From Pseudomonas azotoformans (GTDB lineage Bacteria; Pseudomonadota; Gammaproteobacteria; Pseudomonadales; Pseudomonadaceae), in the NCBI RefSeq assembly GCF_900103345.1, contig NZ_LT629702.1:3596001-3660000 (forward strand): a stretch of DNA of 64,000 bases. The letters are read 5' to 3'. Below the pieces are notes generated by a model. It was not told the origin of the DNA, made no database searches, and worked only from the letters and a program-made list of their open reading frames with translations. Positions 46,832 through 55,913 of the stretch are shown here, piece after piece (positions within the stretch are counted from its first letter, which is position 1; every line of letters begins with the position of its first letter). The translations under genes were made by a program, and so were the position numbers.

Positions 46832-47089
46832 TTAAGCTGCGACAACGCTCACGTAACGGCGGTTGAACGCGCCTTTTACTTCAAACTTGATCACGCCTTC
46901 GATTTTCGCGAAGAGGGTGTGATCTTTACCCATGCCTACACCGTAACCGGCGTGGAATTGGGTGCCGCGCTGACGCACGATGATGTTGCCCGGAATGATT
47001 TTCTGGCCGCCATACATCTTAACGCCAAGGCGTTTGGCTTCTGAGTCGCGACCGTTACGGGTACTACCACCAGCTTTTTTGTGTGCCAT
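46832..47089 (-). CDS. rpmA: 50S ribosomal protein L27
   Basis: The 85-residue L27, which reaches into the ribosomal peptidyl-transferase centre. The N-terminus [20 protein letters not shown] and the C-terminal RRYVSVVAA are typical. It follows rplU by 34 bases and is ended by a terminator. Confidence 0.99.
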   Translation of the reverse strand: MAHKKAGGSTRNGRDSEAKRLGVKMYGGQKIIPGNIIVRQRGTQFHAGYGVGMGKDHTLFAKIEGVIKFEVKGAFNRRYVSVVAA

Positions 47090-47123
47090 GAGTCAATTCT
47101 CCTAGTGAGGAATTAGGCTGAAA

Positions 47124-47438
47124 TTAAGCCTGAATACCGGTGATTTTGATCTCGGTGTACCACTGGCGGTGGCCCATACGCTTCATGTGGTGCTTACGAC
47201 GACGGAACTTGATGATGCGGACTTTATCGTGACGACCTTGGGAGATCACTTCAGCCACAACGGTAGCGCCAGCAACAACTGGAGCGCCGATGTTCACGTC
47301 ATCGCCATTGGCGACCAACAGAACGCGATCAAAAGTAACGGATTCGCCGGTAGCGACTTCCAGTTTTTCGATCTTCAGGTATTCACCTGGGGCGACTTTG
47401 TATTGCTTGCCACCAGTAACAATTACTGCGTACGACAT
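47124..47438 (-). CDS. rplU: 50S ribosomal protein L21
   Basis: The 104-residue L21, beginning [20 protein letters not shown] and containing the conserved [20 protein letters not shown]. The correct ATG is at 47438, not the upstream in-frame one. It heads the rplU-rpmA unit and is divergent from ispB, the usual arrangement in gamma-proteobacteria. Confidence 0.99.
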   Translation of the reverse strand: MSYAVIVTGGKQYKVAPGEYLKIEKLEVATGESVTFDRVLLVANGDDVNIGAPVVAGATVVAEVISQGRHDKVRIIKFRRRKHHMKRMGHRQWYTEIKITGIQA

Positions 47439-47677
47439 GGTATTTCTCCGATAATCCTGCTCACCCAGCGCTTTATAAGAAGAGGTATTGGCTGGCATGG
47501 CTGCATGGGATGGACGTCCCGAATGCAATTGCGTAAGGCAGGTGCTGCCCAGGAAGTTCAGGGTGCGCGATTGTACGCAAGGCTTTGATGCGTTGCAAGA
47601 GGCCGTCCATCGCGCCTTGACACTACGGGGCCTGGGTCCTAGCATGCCGCGCAACCCTTCTGGAGCGACTGTCGCTG

Positions 47678-48646
47678 ATGCAACCCCAAGCTTTCTACCG
47701 CGCGGTCGCGGACGATTTTAGCGCCGTCGACGGCATCATCAAGAAGCAGCTGACTTCTAAAGTGCCGCTGGTCTCCAAAATTGGCGACTATATTACGTCG
47801 GCGGGCGGTAAGCGCCTGCGTCCTTTATTAGTGTTGCTGTGCGGCAAGGCCCTGGGCCGTGAAGGCGATGACCTGCGCCTGCTGGCAGCCACCATCGAAT
47901 TCCTGCACACCGCCACCCTGCTGCATGACGACGTGGTCGACATGTCCGGTATGCGCCGTGGCCGCGAGACCGCCAATGCCATGTGGGGCAACGCTCCCAG
48001 CGTATTGGTGGGCGACTTCCTGTATTCGCGCTCGTTCGAAATGATGGTTGAACTCGGCTCGATGCCGGTGATGAAGATTCTTTCACAGGCCACACGCATC
48101 ATCGCCGAAGGCGAAGTGTTGCAACTGTCGAAGGTCCGCGACGCCAGCACCACCGAAGAAACCTACATGGAAGTGATCCGCGGCAAGACCGCGATGCTCT
48201 TCGAAGCCTCCACCCACAGCGCCGCAGCCTTGTGCAACGCCACCGCCGAACAGGCCGAAGCGCTGCGCACCTTTGGCGATCATCTGGGCGTGGCGTTCCA
48301 ACTGGTGGACGACCTGCTCGACTACCGTGGCGATGCCGAAACCCTGGGCAAGAACGTCGGTGACGACCTGGCCGAAGGCAAGCCGACCTTGCCGCTGATC
48401 TACACCATGCGCGAAGGTACGCCGGAACAGGCCGCCCTGGTGCGCAAGGCGATCCAGAAGGGCGGGATCGAAGACCTCGAAGCCATCCGCGCCGCTGTCG
48501 AAGCGTCGGGTTCCCTGGACTACACCGCGCAACTGGCGCGTGATTTCGTGGCGCGTGCCATCCAGTGCCTGGAAGCCCTGCCAGCCAGCGAATACCGGGA
48601 CGCCCTGGTTGAGCTGAGCGAGTTTGCGGTCGCGCGTACTCACTAA
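47678..48646 (+). CDS. ispB: Octaprenyl/polyprenyl diphosphate synthase
   Basis: A 322-residue trans-polyprenyl synthase that makes the side chain of ubiquinone. The two Asp-rich metal motifs are [17 protein letters not shown] and [13 protein letters not shown], with [12 protein letters not shown] near the start. It is divergent from rplU-rpmA and lies upstream of yjdM, the iron-regulated gene and fklB, as in P. aeruginosa PA4569-PA4572 from memory. Confidence 0.97.
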   Translation: MQPQAFYRAVADDFSAVDGIIKKQLTSKVPLVSKIGDYITSAGGKRLRPLLVLLCGKALGREGDDLRLLAATIEFLHTATLLHDDVVDMSGMRRGRETANAMWGNAPSVLVGDFLYSRSFEMMVELGSMPVMKILSQATRIIAEGEVLQLSKVRDASTTEETYMEVIRGKTAMLFEASTHSAAALCNATAEQAEALRTFGDHLGVAFQLVDDLLDYRGDAETLGKNVGDDLAEGKPTLPLIYTMREGTPEQAALVRKAIQKGGIEDLEAIRAAVEASGSLDYTAQLARDFVARAIQCLEALPASEYRDALVELSEFAVARTH

Positions 48647-48669
48647 GTCAGACCTGCAAACACCGCCCC

Positions 48670-48759
48670 ATGTGGGAGGGGGCTTGCCCCCGATAACGGT
48701 AGTGAGCCAGCCCCTGTATAGACTGGCACACCGGCATCGGGGGCAAGCCCCTCCCACAT
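48670..48759. repeat. REP inverted pair (family A)
   Basis: Arms ATGTGGGAGGGGGCTTGCCC and complement. The right arm is one C shorter (AAGCCCCTCCCACAT). It lies just past the ispB stop. Confidence 0.92.
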
Positions 48760-48840
48760 TTAGATTTCATACAACCTGTAAGACCACAAATCCCTATATA
48801 ATGTGCGACTTTTAGCCATCCTGACTTTCAAGGAGCTTTA

Positions 48841-49182
48841 GTGAGCACGTTGCCACCCTGCCCGAAATGCAATTCCGAATACACCTACGAAGACGGCGCC
48901 CAGCTGATCTGCCCGGAATGCGCCCATGAGTGGTCCGCCACTGGCGAGGCCGAAGCGGCCGGCGATGAAGCCGTGAAGAAAGACTCTGTAGGCAACGTCC
49001 TGCAGGACGGCGATACCATCACCGTGATCAAGGACCTCAAGGTCAAGGGCACCTCCCTGGTGGTCAAGGTCGGCACCAAGGTCAAGAACATCCGCCTGTG
49101 CGATGGCGACCACGATATCGATTGCAAGATCGACGGTATCGGCCCGATGAAGCTCAAGTCCGAGTTCGTGCGTAAAGTCTGA
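48841..49182 (+). CDS. yjdM: Zinc-ribbon alkylphosphonate-type protein YjdM
   Basis: A 113-residue protein of the YjdM/PhnA family, with an N-terminal zinc ribbon ([20 protein letters not shown] then CPECAHEW) and an SH3-like body ([20 protein letters not shown]). It starts with GTG at 48841 after AAGGAG. Despite the phnA name it has no established role in phosphonate breakdown. Confidence 0.93.
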   Translation: MSTLPPCPKCNSEYTYEDGAQLICPECAHEWSATGEAEAAGDEAVKKDSVGNVLQDGDTITVIKDLKVKGTSLVVKVGTKVKNIRLCDGDHDIDCKIDGIGPMKLKSEFVRKV

Positions 49183-49298
49183 ACCCGCTGCATCCATCCC
49201 GCGCCCGCCGCGGGATGGCGTTTCGCCCTCTGCGTTGACCTCTCGCAATATCCACACAGAAAAACCCGGAAATCGCCAATAGGCACTTGCTATTCTAC

Positions 49299-49317
49299 GA
49301 ATAAGAATTATTCTCAT
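49299..49317. promoter_or_regulatory. Fur box overlapping the promoter of the next gene
   Basis: GAATAAGAATTATTCTCAT is a good match to the 19-bp Fur consensus. It overlaps a likely -10 element (TATTCT at 49309-49314) with a TTGCTA -35 at 49287-49292, so Fur would block transcription of the downstream small gene when iron is plentiful. Confidence 0.82.
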
Positions 49318-49343
49318 TGAAACCCATCAAGGAGATGCGACCC

Positions 49344-49601
49344 ATGACTTATTTGATAGATGCCTGGCTGGACCGCCCACACCCTTACCTGCGGATCCTG
49401 CATCGGGAAACCGGTGAAGTCTGTGCGGTACTGGAAGAAGAAGCGCTGAGTGAACTGCAGGATCAGGGCGACCTGGACGTGAATGGCCTGAGTTCGAGTG
49501 AACCTGGGGTGCTGAAGGAGGTGGTGCGTAATCTGTTTCTGTTCTGCTATGCCCGAGCGTTGCGCCCGGCGACGGAGCTCAATGGCAAGTTCCATCCATG
49601 A
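49344..49601 (+). CDS. Iron-regulated small conserved protein (PA4570-like)
   Basis: An 85-residue protein beginning MTYLIDAWLDRPHPYLRILH, with LEEEALSELQDQGDL and a C-terminal VVRNLFLFCYARALRPATEL. It matches, from memory, P. aeruginosa PA4570, which lies in the same ispB-fklB neighbourhood and is induced by iron starvation. A Fur box just upstream supports the same control here. The function is unknown. GGAG precedes an in-frame ATG at 49317, but the ATG at 49344 begins the conserved part. Confidence 0.85.
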   Translation: MTYLIDAWLDRPHPYLRILHRETGEVCAVLEEEALSELQDQGDLDVNGLSSSEPGVLKEVVRNLFLFCYARALRPATELNGKFHP

Positions 49602-49617
49602 CCCATCGCACAAAACA

Positions 49618-49719
49618 CTGTAGGAGCGAGCTTGCTCGCGAAGCACTCAAGGACACCGCGTTACACCAGGATGGACGCGTTATCGTTGACGTTTTTCGCG
49701 AGCAAGCTCGCTCCTACAG
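49618..49719. repeat. REP inverted pair (family B)
   Basis: Arms CTGTAGGAGCGAGCTTGCTC and complement, as in the pair at 28.3 kb. It lies between the convergent ends of the iron-regulated gene and fklB. Confidence 0.93.
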
Positions 49720-49736
49720 GTGATCAAGAGCGGGTC

Positions 49737-50354
49737 TTACAGAACGTCGAGCAACTCGACGTCGAACACCAGAACGCTGTGCGGCGGGATGCTGCCAACG
49801 CCTTGAGCGCCGTAAGCCAGTTCGCTCGGCACGTACAGACGCCATTTGCTGCCGGCATTCATCAGTTGCAGGGCTTCGGTCCAGCCGGCGATCACGCCGC
49901 CAACCGGGAATTCCGCAGGCTGGCCGCGCTCGTAGGAGCTGTCGAACACAGTGCCGTCGATCAGGGTGCCGTGGTAGTGAGTACGCACTTGGTCTTCACG
50001 GGTTGGCTTGGCGCCATCGCCGGCGGTCAGCACTTCGAACTGCAGGCCGGAAGCCAGGGTGGTGATGCCATCACGCTTGGCGTTTTCAGCCAGGAATGCC
50101 AGGCCGGCGCCAGCAGCAGCTTCAGCCTTTGCAGCCGCTTCGGCCTGCATGATTTCACGGATCACCTTGAAGCTGGCAGCCATTTGCTCCTGGTCAACAC
50201 GGCTTGGCTTGCCGGCGAAAGCGTCGGTCAGGCCGGCCAGGATTGCATCCAAGCTCACGCCCGGTGGCGGGTTGTCGCGCAGTTGGTCGCCCAACTGACG
50301 GCCGATACCGTAGCTGACGCGGGTTTCGTCGGTGGACAGATTAACTTCGGACAT
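49737..50354 (-). CDS. fklB: FKBP-type peptidyl-prolyl isomerase FklB
   Basis: A 205-residue FKBP-type foldase with an N-terminal dimerisation region (about 1-90) and a C-terminal PPIase domain (DQVRTHYHGTLIDGTVFDSS, then GVIAGWTEALQLMNAGSKWR). It has no signal peptide, matching the cytosolic FklB (206 in E. coli). It is convergent with the iron-regulated gene, across a REP pair. Confidence 0.95.
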   Translation of the reverse strand: MSEVNLSTDETRVSYGIGRQLGDQLRDNPPPGVSLDAILAGLTDAFAGKPSRVDQEQMAASFKVIREIMQAEAAAKAEAAAGAGLAFLAENAKRDGITTLASGLQFEVLTAGDGAKPTREDQVRTHYHGTLIDGTVFDSSYERGQPAEFPVGGVIAGWTEALQLMNAGSKWRLYVPSELAYGAQGVGSIPPHSVLVFDVELLDVL

Positions 50355-50620
50355 GAAGAGGCTCCGCTGTAGGGCGACACAGTTTCCCGTGCCATCCAAA
50401 ACTAAAAGGGCCCGCAGACTAGCACAAAACAGGCGCACACGATGAGCCCAGCGCCTCGTGCCTGGGGGCCGCCGTTGGTCGATTGCTCGGGGGTTGCCCA
50501 TCAATTCACGAATAAAAAGTTTCAGATTCCCACTCACCCGCCGATACAGCGCTACACATCTTGGCTGGCTCAAACAACAACACCGCCCAGCAGACAGACA
50601 TCACTTTTGCGGAGCATTCG

Positions 50621-52540
50621 ATGAACAGCTGGTTCGGTAACATCAGCGTCAACCTCAAACTCGGCCTGGGCTTCGGCCTGGTGCTGGTCCTCACCTCGAT
50701 CCTCGCCCTCACCGGCTGGACCAGCCTGGGCAGCCTGATCGACCGTAGCAACTGGATGAGCGACATCACCCAGCTCAACGCATCCCTGACCAAGCTGCGC
50801 ATCGTGCGCCTGCAATACATGCTCGCCAATGGCGACGAGGCCGTGGCCCAGAACGTACAGACCAACCTGGATGCCTTCGCTGCCCAGCAACAGAAACTGC
50901 TGGACAGCTTCAAGAGCCCGGAGAACGTCAAGCTGCTCAACGAGCAGAAAGCGATCATCACCGCTTACCAGCAGTCGCTAAATAAAATGCGTGAGGCCTA
51001 CCGTAATGGCAACGCGTCTCGCCAGGTGATGGGCGACAAAGCCGATATCGCCAATGCGCAGATCAATGCGCTGGAGAACAGCGTCAAGCAAATGCCTGAC
51101 AGCGCGGAGCATCTGGCCCAGTTCCAGGCTGTGGCCGACGCCAAGATGCAATTCCAATTGGCGCGTTACGAAGTGCGCGGTTACACCGGCAACGTCAACC
51201 CGGACACCGAAGCCCGTGCCGCCGCACAGATTGAAAAAGCCATCGCAGGTTTGAAAGACCTCAGCGCCGCCTTCGGTAGCAGCCAGCAGAACGCACTGAC
51301 CGCGCTGGAAACCGCGCTGGGCGCCTACCGCACGGCTGTGCAGAATTACAAAGCCGCCAATGCCAACATCGTCACCGCCCGTGCCGAAATGACCACCCAG
51401 GGCGCCGACATCGTGACGATCAGCGACAAGCTGTACGACATCCAGCTGGATCGCCGCGACGCCGAAAGCGCCCAGGCCCGCAGCCTGCAATTGATCAGCA
51501 CCTTGCTGGCCCTGCTGGTGGGCATCATTGCTGCCTTGGTGATCACCCGCCAGATTACCCGACCGATCCAGGAAACCTTGGCCGTGGTGGAGCGCATCGC
51601 TTCCGGTGACCTGAGCCACAACATCCAGATCACCCGCCGCGATGAGCTGGGCGTGCTGCAACAAGGCATCCAGCGCATGGGCACCACCTTGCGCGAATTG
51701 ATCAGCGGCATCCGCGACGGCGTGACCCAGATCGCCAGCGCCGCCGAAGAACTGTCGGCCGTCACCGAGCAGACCAGTGCCGGCGTGAACAGCCAGAAAA
51801 TCGAGACCGACCAGGTCGCCACGGCGATGCACGAAATGACCGCCACCGTGCAGGAAGTCGCGCGTAACGCCGAGCAAGCTTCCCTGGCCGCTGCCGATGC
51901 CGATGGCCAGGCCCGCGCAGGCGACAAAGTGGTGGCCGAAGCCATCGCCCAGATCGAGCGTCTGGCCGCTGAGGTGGCGCGTTCCACCGACGCCATGACC
52001 CATCTGCAACAAGAGAGCAACAAGATCGGCAGCGTGATGGACGTGATCAAGGCCGTGGCCGAACAGACCAACCTGCTGGCGTTGAACGCGGCGATCGAAG
52101 CGGCGCGTGCCGGTGAAGCCGGGCGTGGGTTTGCCGTGGTGGCCGACGAAGTGCGTGGCCTGGCCCAGCGCACGCAAAAATCCACCGAGGAAATCGAAGG
52201 CCTGGTCGCCGGTTTGCAGAACGGCACCCAGCAAGTGGCCAACGTGATGAACAACAGCCGCAGCCTCACCGACAGCAGTGTCGAGCTGACGCGCAAGGCT
52301 GGTGTGTCGCTGGAGAACATCACCCGTACGGTGTCGAATATCCAGTCGATGAACCAGCAGATCGCCGCCGCCGCCGAGCAGCAAAGCGCAGTGGCTGAAG
52401 AGATCAGCCGCAGCATCGTGAACGTGCGTGACGTGTCGGAGCAGACCGCTACGGCGAGTGACGAAACGGCCAAGTCCAGTGTGGAGCTGGCGCGGCTGGG
52501 CAGCCAGTTGCAGCAGATGGTTAGTCATTTCCGGGTGTAA
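50621..52540 (+). CDS. HBM-type methyl-accepting chemotaxis protein
   Basis: A 639-residue chemoreceptor. A membrane helix at about 12-32 is followed by a periplasmic sensor of about 250 residues, the size and helical pattern of the HBM (helical bimodular) fold of P. putida McpS, then a second membrane helix ([20 protein letters not shown]), a HAMP domain and the signalling hairpin with [20 protein letters not shown]. The N-terminus [20 protein letters not shown] also resembles McpS-type receptors, which bind TCA-cycle acids. The ligand here is not provable. There is no C-terminal CheR-binding pentapeptide. It has a GGAG site and stands alone. Confidence 0.95.
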   Translation: MNSWFGNISVNLKLGLGFGLVLVLTSILALTGWTSLGSLIDRSNWMSDITQLNASLTKLRIVRLQYMLANGDEAVAQNVQTNLDAFAAQQQKLLDSFKSPENVKLLNEQKAIITAYQQSLNKMREAYRNGNASRQVMGDKADIANAQINALENSVKQMPDSAEHLAQFQAVADAKMQFQLARYEVRGYTGNVNPDTEARAAAQIEKAIAGLKDLSAAFGSSQQNALTALETALGAYRTAVQNYKAANANIVTARAEMTTQGADIVTISDKLYDIQLDRRDAESAQARSLQLISTLLALLVGIIAALVITRQITRPIQETLAVVERIASGDLSHNIQITRRDELGVLQQGIQRMGTTLRELISGIRDGVTQIASAAEELSAVTEQTSAGVNSQKIETDQVATAMHEMTATVQEVARNAEQASLAAADADGQARAGDKVVAEAIAQIERLAAEVARSTDAMTHLQQESNKIGSVMDVIKAVAEQTNLLALNAAIEAARAGEAGRGFAVVADEVRGLAQRTQKSTEEIEGLVAGLQNGTQQVANVMNNSRSLTDSSVELTRKAGVSLENITRTVSNIQSMNQQIAAAAEQQSAVAEEISRSIVNVRDVSEQTATASDETAKSSVELARLGSQLQQMVSHFRV

Positions 52541-52545
52541 GAAAT

Positions 52546-52578
52546 CAAAAAGCCGCCTCAGCCTAAGCCGAGGCGGCT
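52546..52578 (-). terminator. Terminator of the small-ORF cluster
   Basis: On the minus strand AGCCGCCTCGGC-TTAGG-CTGAGGCGGCT is followed by TTTTTGATTT, a strong intrinsic terminator for minus-strand transcription. Read on the plus strand, after the chemoreceptor gene, it lacks a U-run. Its orientation supports a real transcript across the small frames upstream of it. Confidence 0.88.
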
Positions 52579-52592
52579 CCACTTCTCAGACC

Positions 52593-52691
52593 TTAGCGGT
52601 CATCAAAGCTGTCCCGCAGGAACTTCCAGACGTGATAAGCACGCAGGCAGTTCACTACGAGGTTCCACGTACGTCGTGCAAATCTAGACAT
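52593..52691 (-). CDS. Small cationic peptide, 32 residues
   Basis: A 32-residue frame, MSRFARRTWNLVVNCLRAYH at its start, ending KFLRDSFDDR. It is basic at the N-terminus with an amphipathic helix. A strong GGAGGG site lies seven to eight bases before the ATG. The frame ends just before an intrinsic terminator in the right direction, and another small frame lies 39 bases upstream. I do not recognise the family. The strong ribosome site and terminator make it more likely to be real than chance. Confidence 0.5.
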   Translation of the reverse strand: MSRFARRTWNLVVNCLRAYHVWKFLRDSFDDR

Positions 52692-52730
52692 ACTCGGCCC
52701 TCCGTGAGTTGGGCCTTACCTCCAGCACAC

Positions 52731-52859
52731 TTACCGGAACACGTGAGCCTTGGGATGCTGGTCATAGCTTCCGATGAGGCGGCCGGGCTCTGGTTCCTCC
52801 CGCATGAATCCGGCACGGATTACTAGCCCGTGGCGTTCGGTCCATAATTCCGCGCGCAT
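52731..52859 (-). CDS. Small hypothetical protein, 42 residues
   Basis: A 42-residue frame starting MRAELWTERHGLVIRAGFMR and ending SYDQHPKAHVFR, with a GGTGG site before the ATG. It precedes the 32-residue frame in the same direction and would share its terminator. No family is recognised. An overlapping frame in another phase (52655-52765, 36 residues) begins at GGAAGCTATGACC, the same sequence as at the start of the 30-residue frame upstream. Confidence 0.42.
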   Translation of the reverse strand: MRAELWTERHGLVIRAGFMREEPEPGRLIGSYDQHPKAHVFR

Positions 52860-52991
52860 ACCCAACCACCTGCAAAACGACCTACATGGAACGGGGATGA
52901 TACTAACCAATACCCTGATCGAAGGTGTGACAGGTAAAGATGAAACCGCCTAAAAAATCAGCTGATTTATTGCAAGCCTTTGCTGTTATTT

Positions 52992-53084
52992 TTAGTAAAC
53001 ATGAATCTGCGGATAACTAATGCCGCCTGTCGTCAAGCCTTGCGCGATAAGATGACCGGCATTAATATCCGGCTTGCGGGTCAT
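52992..53084 (-). CDS. Very small possible peptide, 30 residues
   Basis: A 30-residue frame, MTRKPDINAGHLIAQGLTTG to GISYPQIHVY, with AGGAAG just before the ATG. It is upstream of the two small frames on the same strand but separated by about 130 bases that contain an AT-rich promoter-like stretch, so it may belong to another transcript. Such short frames arise by chance and this is the weakest of the three. Confidence 0.28.
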   Translation of the reverse strand: MTRKPDINAGHLIAQGLTTGGISYPQIHVY

Positions 53085-53127
53085 AGCTTCCTGTGAGGTC
53101 GCAACCCCAGCCACTAACTGGGTTTGC

Positions 53128-53158
53128 AAAAAAAACCGCCCTACCAAGGCGGTTTTTT
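53128..53158. terminator. Bidirectional terminator of the D-aminoacylase operon
   Basis: AAAAACCGCC-CTACCAA-GGCGGTTTTTT is a short perfect hairpin with U-runs both ways. It lies 20 bases past the VOC gene stop, so it ends the four-gene operon on the minus strand. Confidence 0.9.
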
Positions 53159-53177
53159 ATTGCCTGCGATTTGCCCC

Positions 53178-53546
53178 TCAGCCCTCACCTTCCTCAACAA
53201 ACACCAGCCGATTCCCAAACGGATCCTTGATGCTCATCTCCCGCGAGCCCCAGGGCGTTTCCTCGACCCCAGGCTTGGCATACCGATAATCCTTACCCAA
53301 CAACTGCTGCTGGTACGCGCCCACCCCTTGGGCCTGAATACGCACCGCCGCGCCCGGCGACGCATCGCCATGGTGCTCAGTCAAATGCAACACACACTCG
53401 CCCAACGACACCTGCAAATACAACGGAAAATTCGCCTCGAAACGATGCTGCCAATCCACCTTGAACCCCAAAAAGTCGACGTAGAATTCCAGCGCCTTGG
53501 CCTCGTCGAAAATCCGCAGGATGGGGGTGACTTTTCCTAAGTGCAT
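53178..53546 (-). CDS. VOC-family (glyoxalase/bleomycin-resistance fold) protein
   Basis: A 122-residue VOC-fold protein with paired beta-alpha-beta repeats (MHLGKVTPILRIFDEAKALE, then LEFYVDFLGFKVDW) and a C-terminal IKDPFGNRLVFVEEGEG. These proteins bind metals or drugs, or open ring compounds. No specific activity is suggested here. The ATG at 53546 has GGAG eight bases upstream. It is the last gene of a four-gene operon with the D-aminoacylase, 29 bases apart. Confidence 0.88.
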   Translation of the reverse strand: MHLGKVTPILRIFDEAKALEFYVDFLGFKVDWQHRFEANFPLYLQVSLGECVLHLTEHHGDASPGAAVRIQAQGVGAYQQQLLGKDYRYAKPGVEETPWGSREMSIKDPFGNRLVFVEEGEG

Positions 53547-53575
53547 GGCAATCGCTCCGTTCATAAGAGCGCCCA

Positions 53576-55039
53576 CTATAGAGACGAAAATCCCCGACGC
53601 AAATCCCCACTGCGCGCCAGGAAACGCCCCTGCCGCTGACCGTTCGCCTGCCCGTCGCAGTAGCTCAACACCCCGTTGACCCACACCCCATCAATGCCTT
53701 CCGCCGCCCGCTGCGGTTGCTTGAAGTCCGCCACATCGCGCACGCGCAACGGGTCGAACAGCACCAGGTCGGCCCAGTGCCCTTCGCGGATTTCACCGCG
53801 CTCGGCCAGGCCAAAACGCGCCGCCGACAAGCCGGTCATCTTGTGCACGGCGGTGTGCAACGGGAACAATCCGACATCCCGGCTGAAATGCCCCAGCACC
53901 CGTGGAAACGCGCCCCACAAGCGCGGATGCGGGAACGGATCTTCCGGCAGTCCGTCCGAACCGATCATCGACAGCGGATGCGCCAGGATGCGTCGCACAT
54001 CCGTTTCATCCATTCCGTAATACACCGCCCCTGCCGGTTGCAGGCGACGCGCTGCGTCCATCAGCGAAACATCCCACTCAGCGGCGATGTCCTGCAGATC
54101 ACGCCCCCCCATGTCCGGGTGCGGCGTCGACCAGGTGATGGTGATGCGAAACGCATCGGTCACCTGCTTGAGATCCAGGGTCGAAGAACTCGCGGCATAG
54201 GGATAACAATCACAGCCCACCGGGTGGGTTTTCGCCGCCCGCTCCAGCGATGCCAACAGCTGCGGACTACGCCCCCAATTACCGGCGCCGGCACATTTGA
54301 GGTGGGAAATGATCACCGGTGCCTGGGCATGTCGGCCAATCAAAAACGCCTCGTCCATCGCCTCCAGCACCGGCTCGAATTCGCTGCGCAAATGGGTGGT
54401 GTACACCGCGCCGAAGGCCGTCAGTTCTTCACTCAGTTGCAGCACCTCATCGGTCTCGGCATTGAACGCGCTGGCGTAGGCCAGGCCTGTGGATAACCCC
54501 AGGGCTCCGGCTTCGAGACTTTCTTGCAACTGCACGCGCATGGCGGCGATTTCGTCCGCTGAAGCGCTGCGATGCAGGTCTTGCATATGATTGCTGCGCA
54601 GTGCCGTGTGACCGATCAACGCGGCAACGTTGACGGCCGGGTGAGCCTGTTCGACCGCTGCTCGATAGTCACTGAAACGCGGATACACAAACGCCGCAGC
54701 GCTGCCCAACAGGTTCATCGGGTCCGGCGGATCACTGCGCAACGTCACCGGCGACGCACTGATGCCACAGTTGCCGACAATCACCGTGGTCACACCCTGG
54801 CTGAGCTTGGGCAGCATCTGCGGATGGCGGATCACCACCGTGTCATCGTGGGTGTGCACGTCGATAAAACCCGGCGCCAGCACCCGGCCCGCAGCTTCGA
54901 TTTCATGTTCGGCCACAGACGCCGACAAATCACCAATCGCCTCGATGCGTCCGGCGTGCAGCCCCACATCAGCCACATAGCCTGGGGTATTGCTGCCATC
55001 GATGATCAATGCCTGGCGAATCAGCGTGTCGTACTTCAT
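53576..55039 (-). CDS. N-acyl-D-amino-acid deacylase (D-aminoacylase)
   Basis: A 487-residue amidohydrolase-superfamily enzyme that removes acyl groups from N-acyl-D-amino acids. The metal site is DVHTHDD in the N-terminal third, and NCGIS carries the cysteine ligand known in D-aminoacylases. HLRSEFEPVLEAMDEA and SHLKCAGAGNWGR hold further ligands. It begins one base after the RpiR regulator ends, and the permease lies further upstream. The operon therefore looks like uptake and processing of N-acylated D-amino acids or related compounds. Confidence 0.93.
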   Translation of the reverse strand: MKYDTLIRQALIIDGSNTPGYVADVGLHAGRIEAIGDLSASVAEHEIEAAGRVLAPGFIDVHTHDDTVVIRHPQMLPKLSQGVTTVIVGNCGISASPVTLRSDPPDPMNLLGSAAAFVYPRFSDYRAAVEQAHPAVNVAALIGHTALRSNHMQDLHRSASADEIAAMRVQLQESLEAGALGLSTGLAYASAFNAETDEVLQLSEELTAFGAVYTTHLRSEFEPVLEAMDEAFLIGRHAQAPVIISHLKCAGAGNWGRSPQLLASLERAAKTHPVGCDCYPYAASSSTLDLKQVTDAFRITITWSTPHPDMGGRDLQDIAAEWDVSLMDAARRLQPAGAVYYGMDETDVRRILAHPLSMIGSDGLPEDPFPHPRLWGAFPRVLGHFSRDVGLFPLHTAVHKMTGLSAARFGLAERGEIREGHWADLVLFDPLRVRDVADFKQPQRAAEGIDGVWVNGVLSYCDGQANGQRQGRFLARSGDLRRGFSSL

Positions 55040-55040
55040 A

Positions 55041-55901
55041 TCAGTCTCCAAGCGGCAGGCTGTCAGGACCGCTGCGATAATCGTCCAGGGCCAGCTTGAT
55101 CCGGCGCAGGCGTTCCTGGTTGTCGTCCGGCGAGGCCAGTGCCAGCTCCGTGGCGAGCAGGTCGATGGCCAGCAGCATGCCGTAGCGCGCCGCAGTGGGC
55201 TTGTAGATAAAACTGGTTTCGGCCGGCTGCAGCGGCAGCAAGACATCCGCCAACTGCGCCAAGGGCGAGTCGGCCAGGGTGATGGCGACGATGCGCGCGT
55301 CGTAGTTGCGCGCCAGGGTCACCACGTCGAGCAACTCAGGGGTAAGGCCGGTCAGGGAGCACACAATCAGCGCATGCTCCGGCCCCAGCGTCGCCGCCGT
55401 GACCCTCATCATCACCGGGTCATGGCAGGCCGCAATCGGATAGCCCAGGCGCACCAGGCGTACCTGCAGCTCGTCGCTGCACAGGCTCGACGGGCCGCCC
55501 ATGCCGAACGCATGGATCATCCGCGCCTTGCCCAACAGGCTGACCGCATCGACAAAACTGGCCTGGTTGAATCCGGAGAGATGCTGACGCAACGTCGCCT
55601 CGATATCCCCCAGGATCTGCCGATGAAACGCCGACTGCTCCGGCAACCCCGCCGGGTCGAGGAAGCGACTGCCAACGCCACTGGCCTGGGCCAACTGGAG
55701 GCGCAAGTCTCGCAGATCCCGGCACCCCACACTGCGCGCAAACCGCGACAAGGTGGCCGTGCTGACCTCGGCCCGTTGCGACAACGCTTCCAGGCTGGCC
55801 GACGCGGCAAAACCCACGTCATCCAGCATCAGTTTGGCGATACGCCCTTCGCCGGCGCTGAAGGCGTCTTGGCGAGCGCGGATCTGGTAGAGGATGTCCA
55901 T
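55041..55901 (-). CDS. RpiR/MurR-family transcriptional regulator
   Basis: A 286-residue regulator with an N-terminal helix-turn-helix (about 15-75, SLEALSQRAEVSTATLSRFA) and a C-terminal SIS sugar-phosphate-binding fold (MIHAFGMGGPSSLCSDEL, ALIVCSLTGLTPELLDVV). Family members sense phosphorylated sugars or related metabolites. It lies between the GntP permease (12 bases) and the deacylase (one base), so it is the operon's own regulator. Confidence 0.92.
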   Translation of the reverse strand: MDILYQIRARQDAFSAGEGRIAKLMLDDVGFAASASLEALSQRAEVSTATLSRFARSVGCRDLRDLRLQLAQASGVGSRFLDPAGLPEQSAFHRQILGDIEATLRQHLSGFNQASFVDAVSLLGKARMIHAFGMGGPSSLCSDELQVRLVRLGYPIAACHDPVMMRVTAATLGPEHALIVCSLTGLTPELLDVVTLARNYDARIVAITLADSPLAQLADVLLPLQPAETSFIYKPTAARYGMLLAIDLLATELALASPDDNQERLRRIKLALDDYRSGPDSLPLGD

Positions 55902-55913
55902 GGACTCTCCGGG

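Noticed and set aside
53079..53100. Similarity of CACAGGAAGCTATGACC to the lacZ-alpha start of cloning vectors
   Set aside because: It lacks the AACA bases of the vector sequence and the flanks are native, so vector contamination is not supported.
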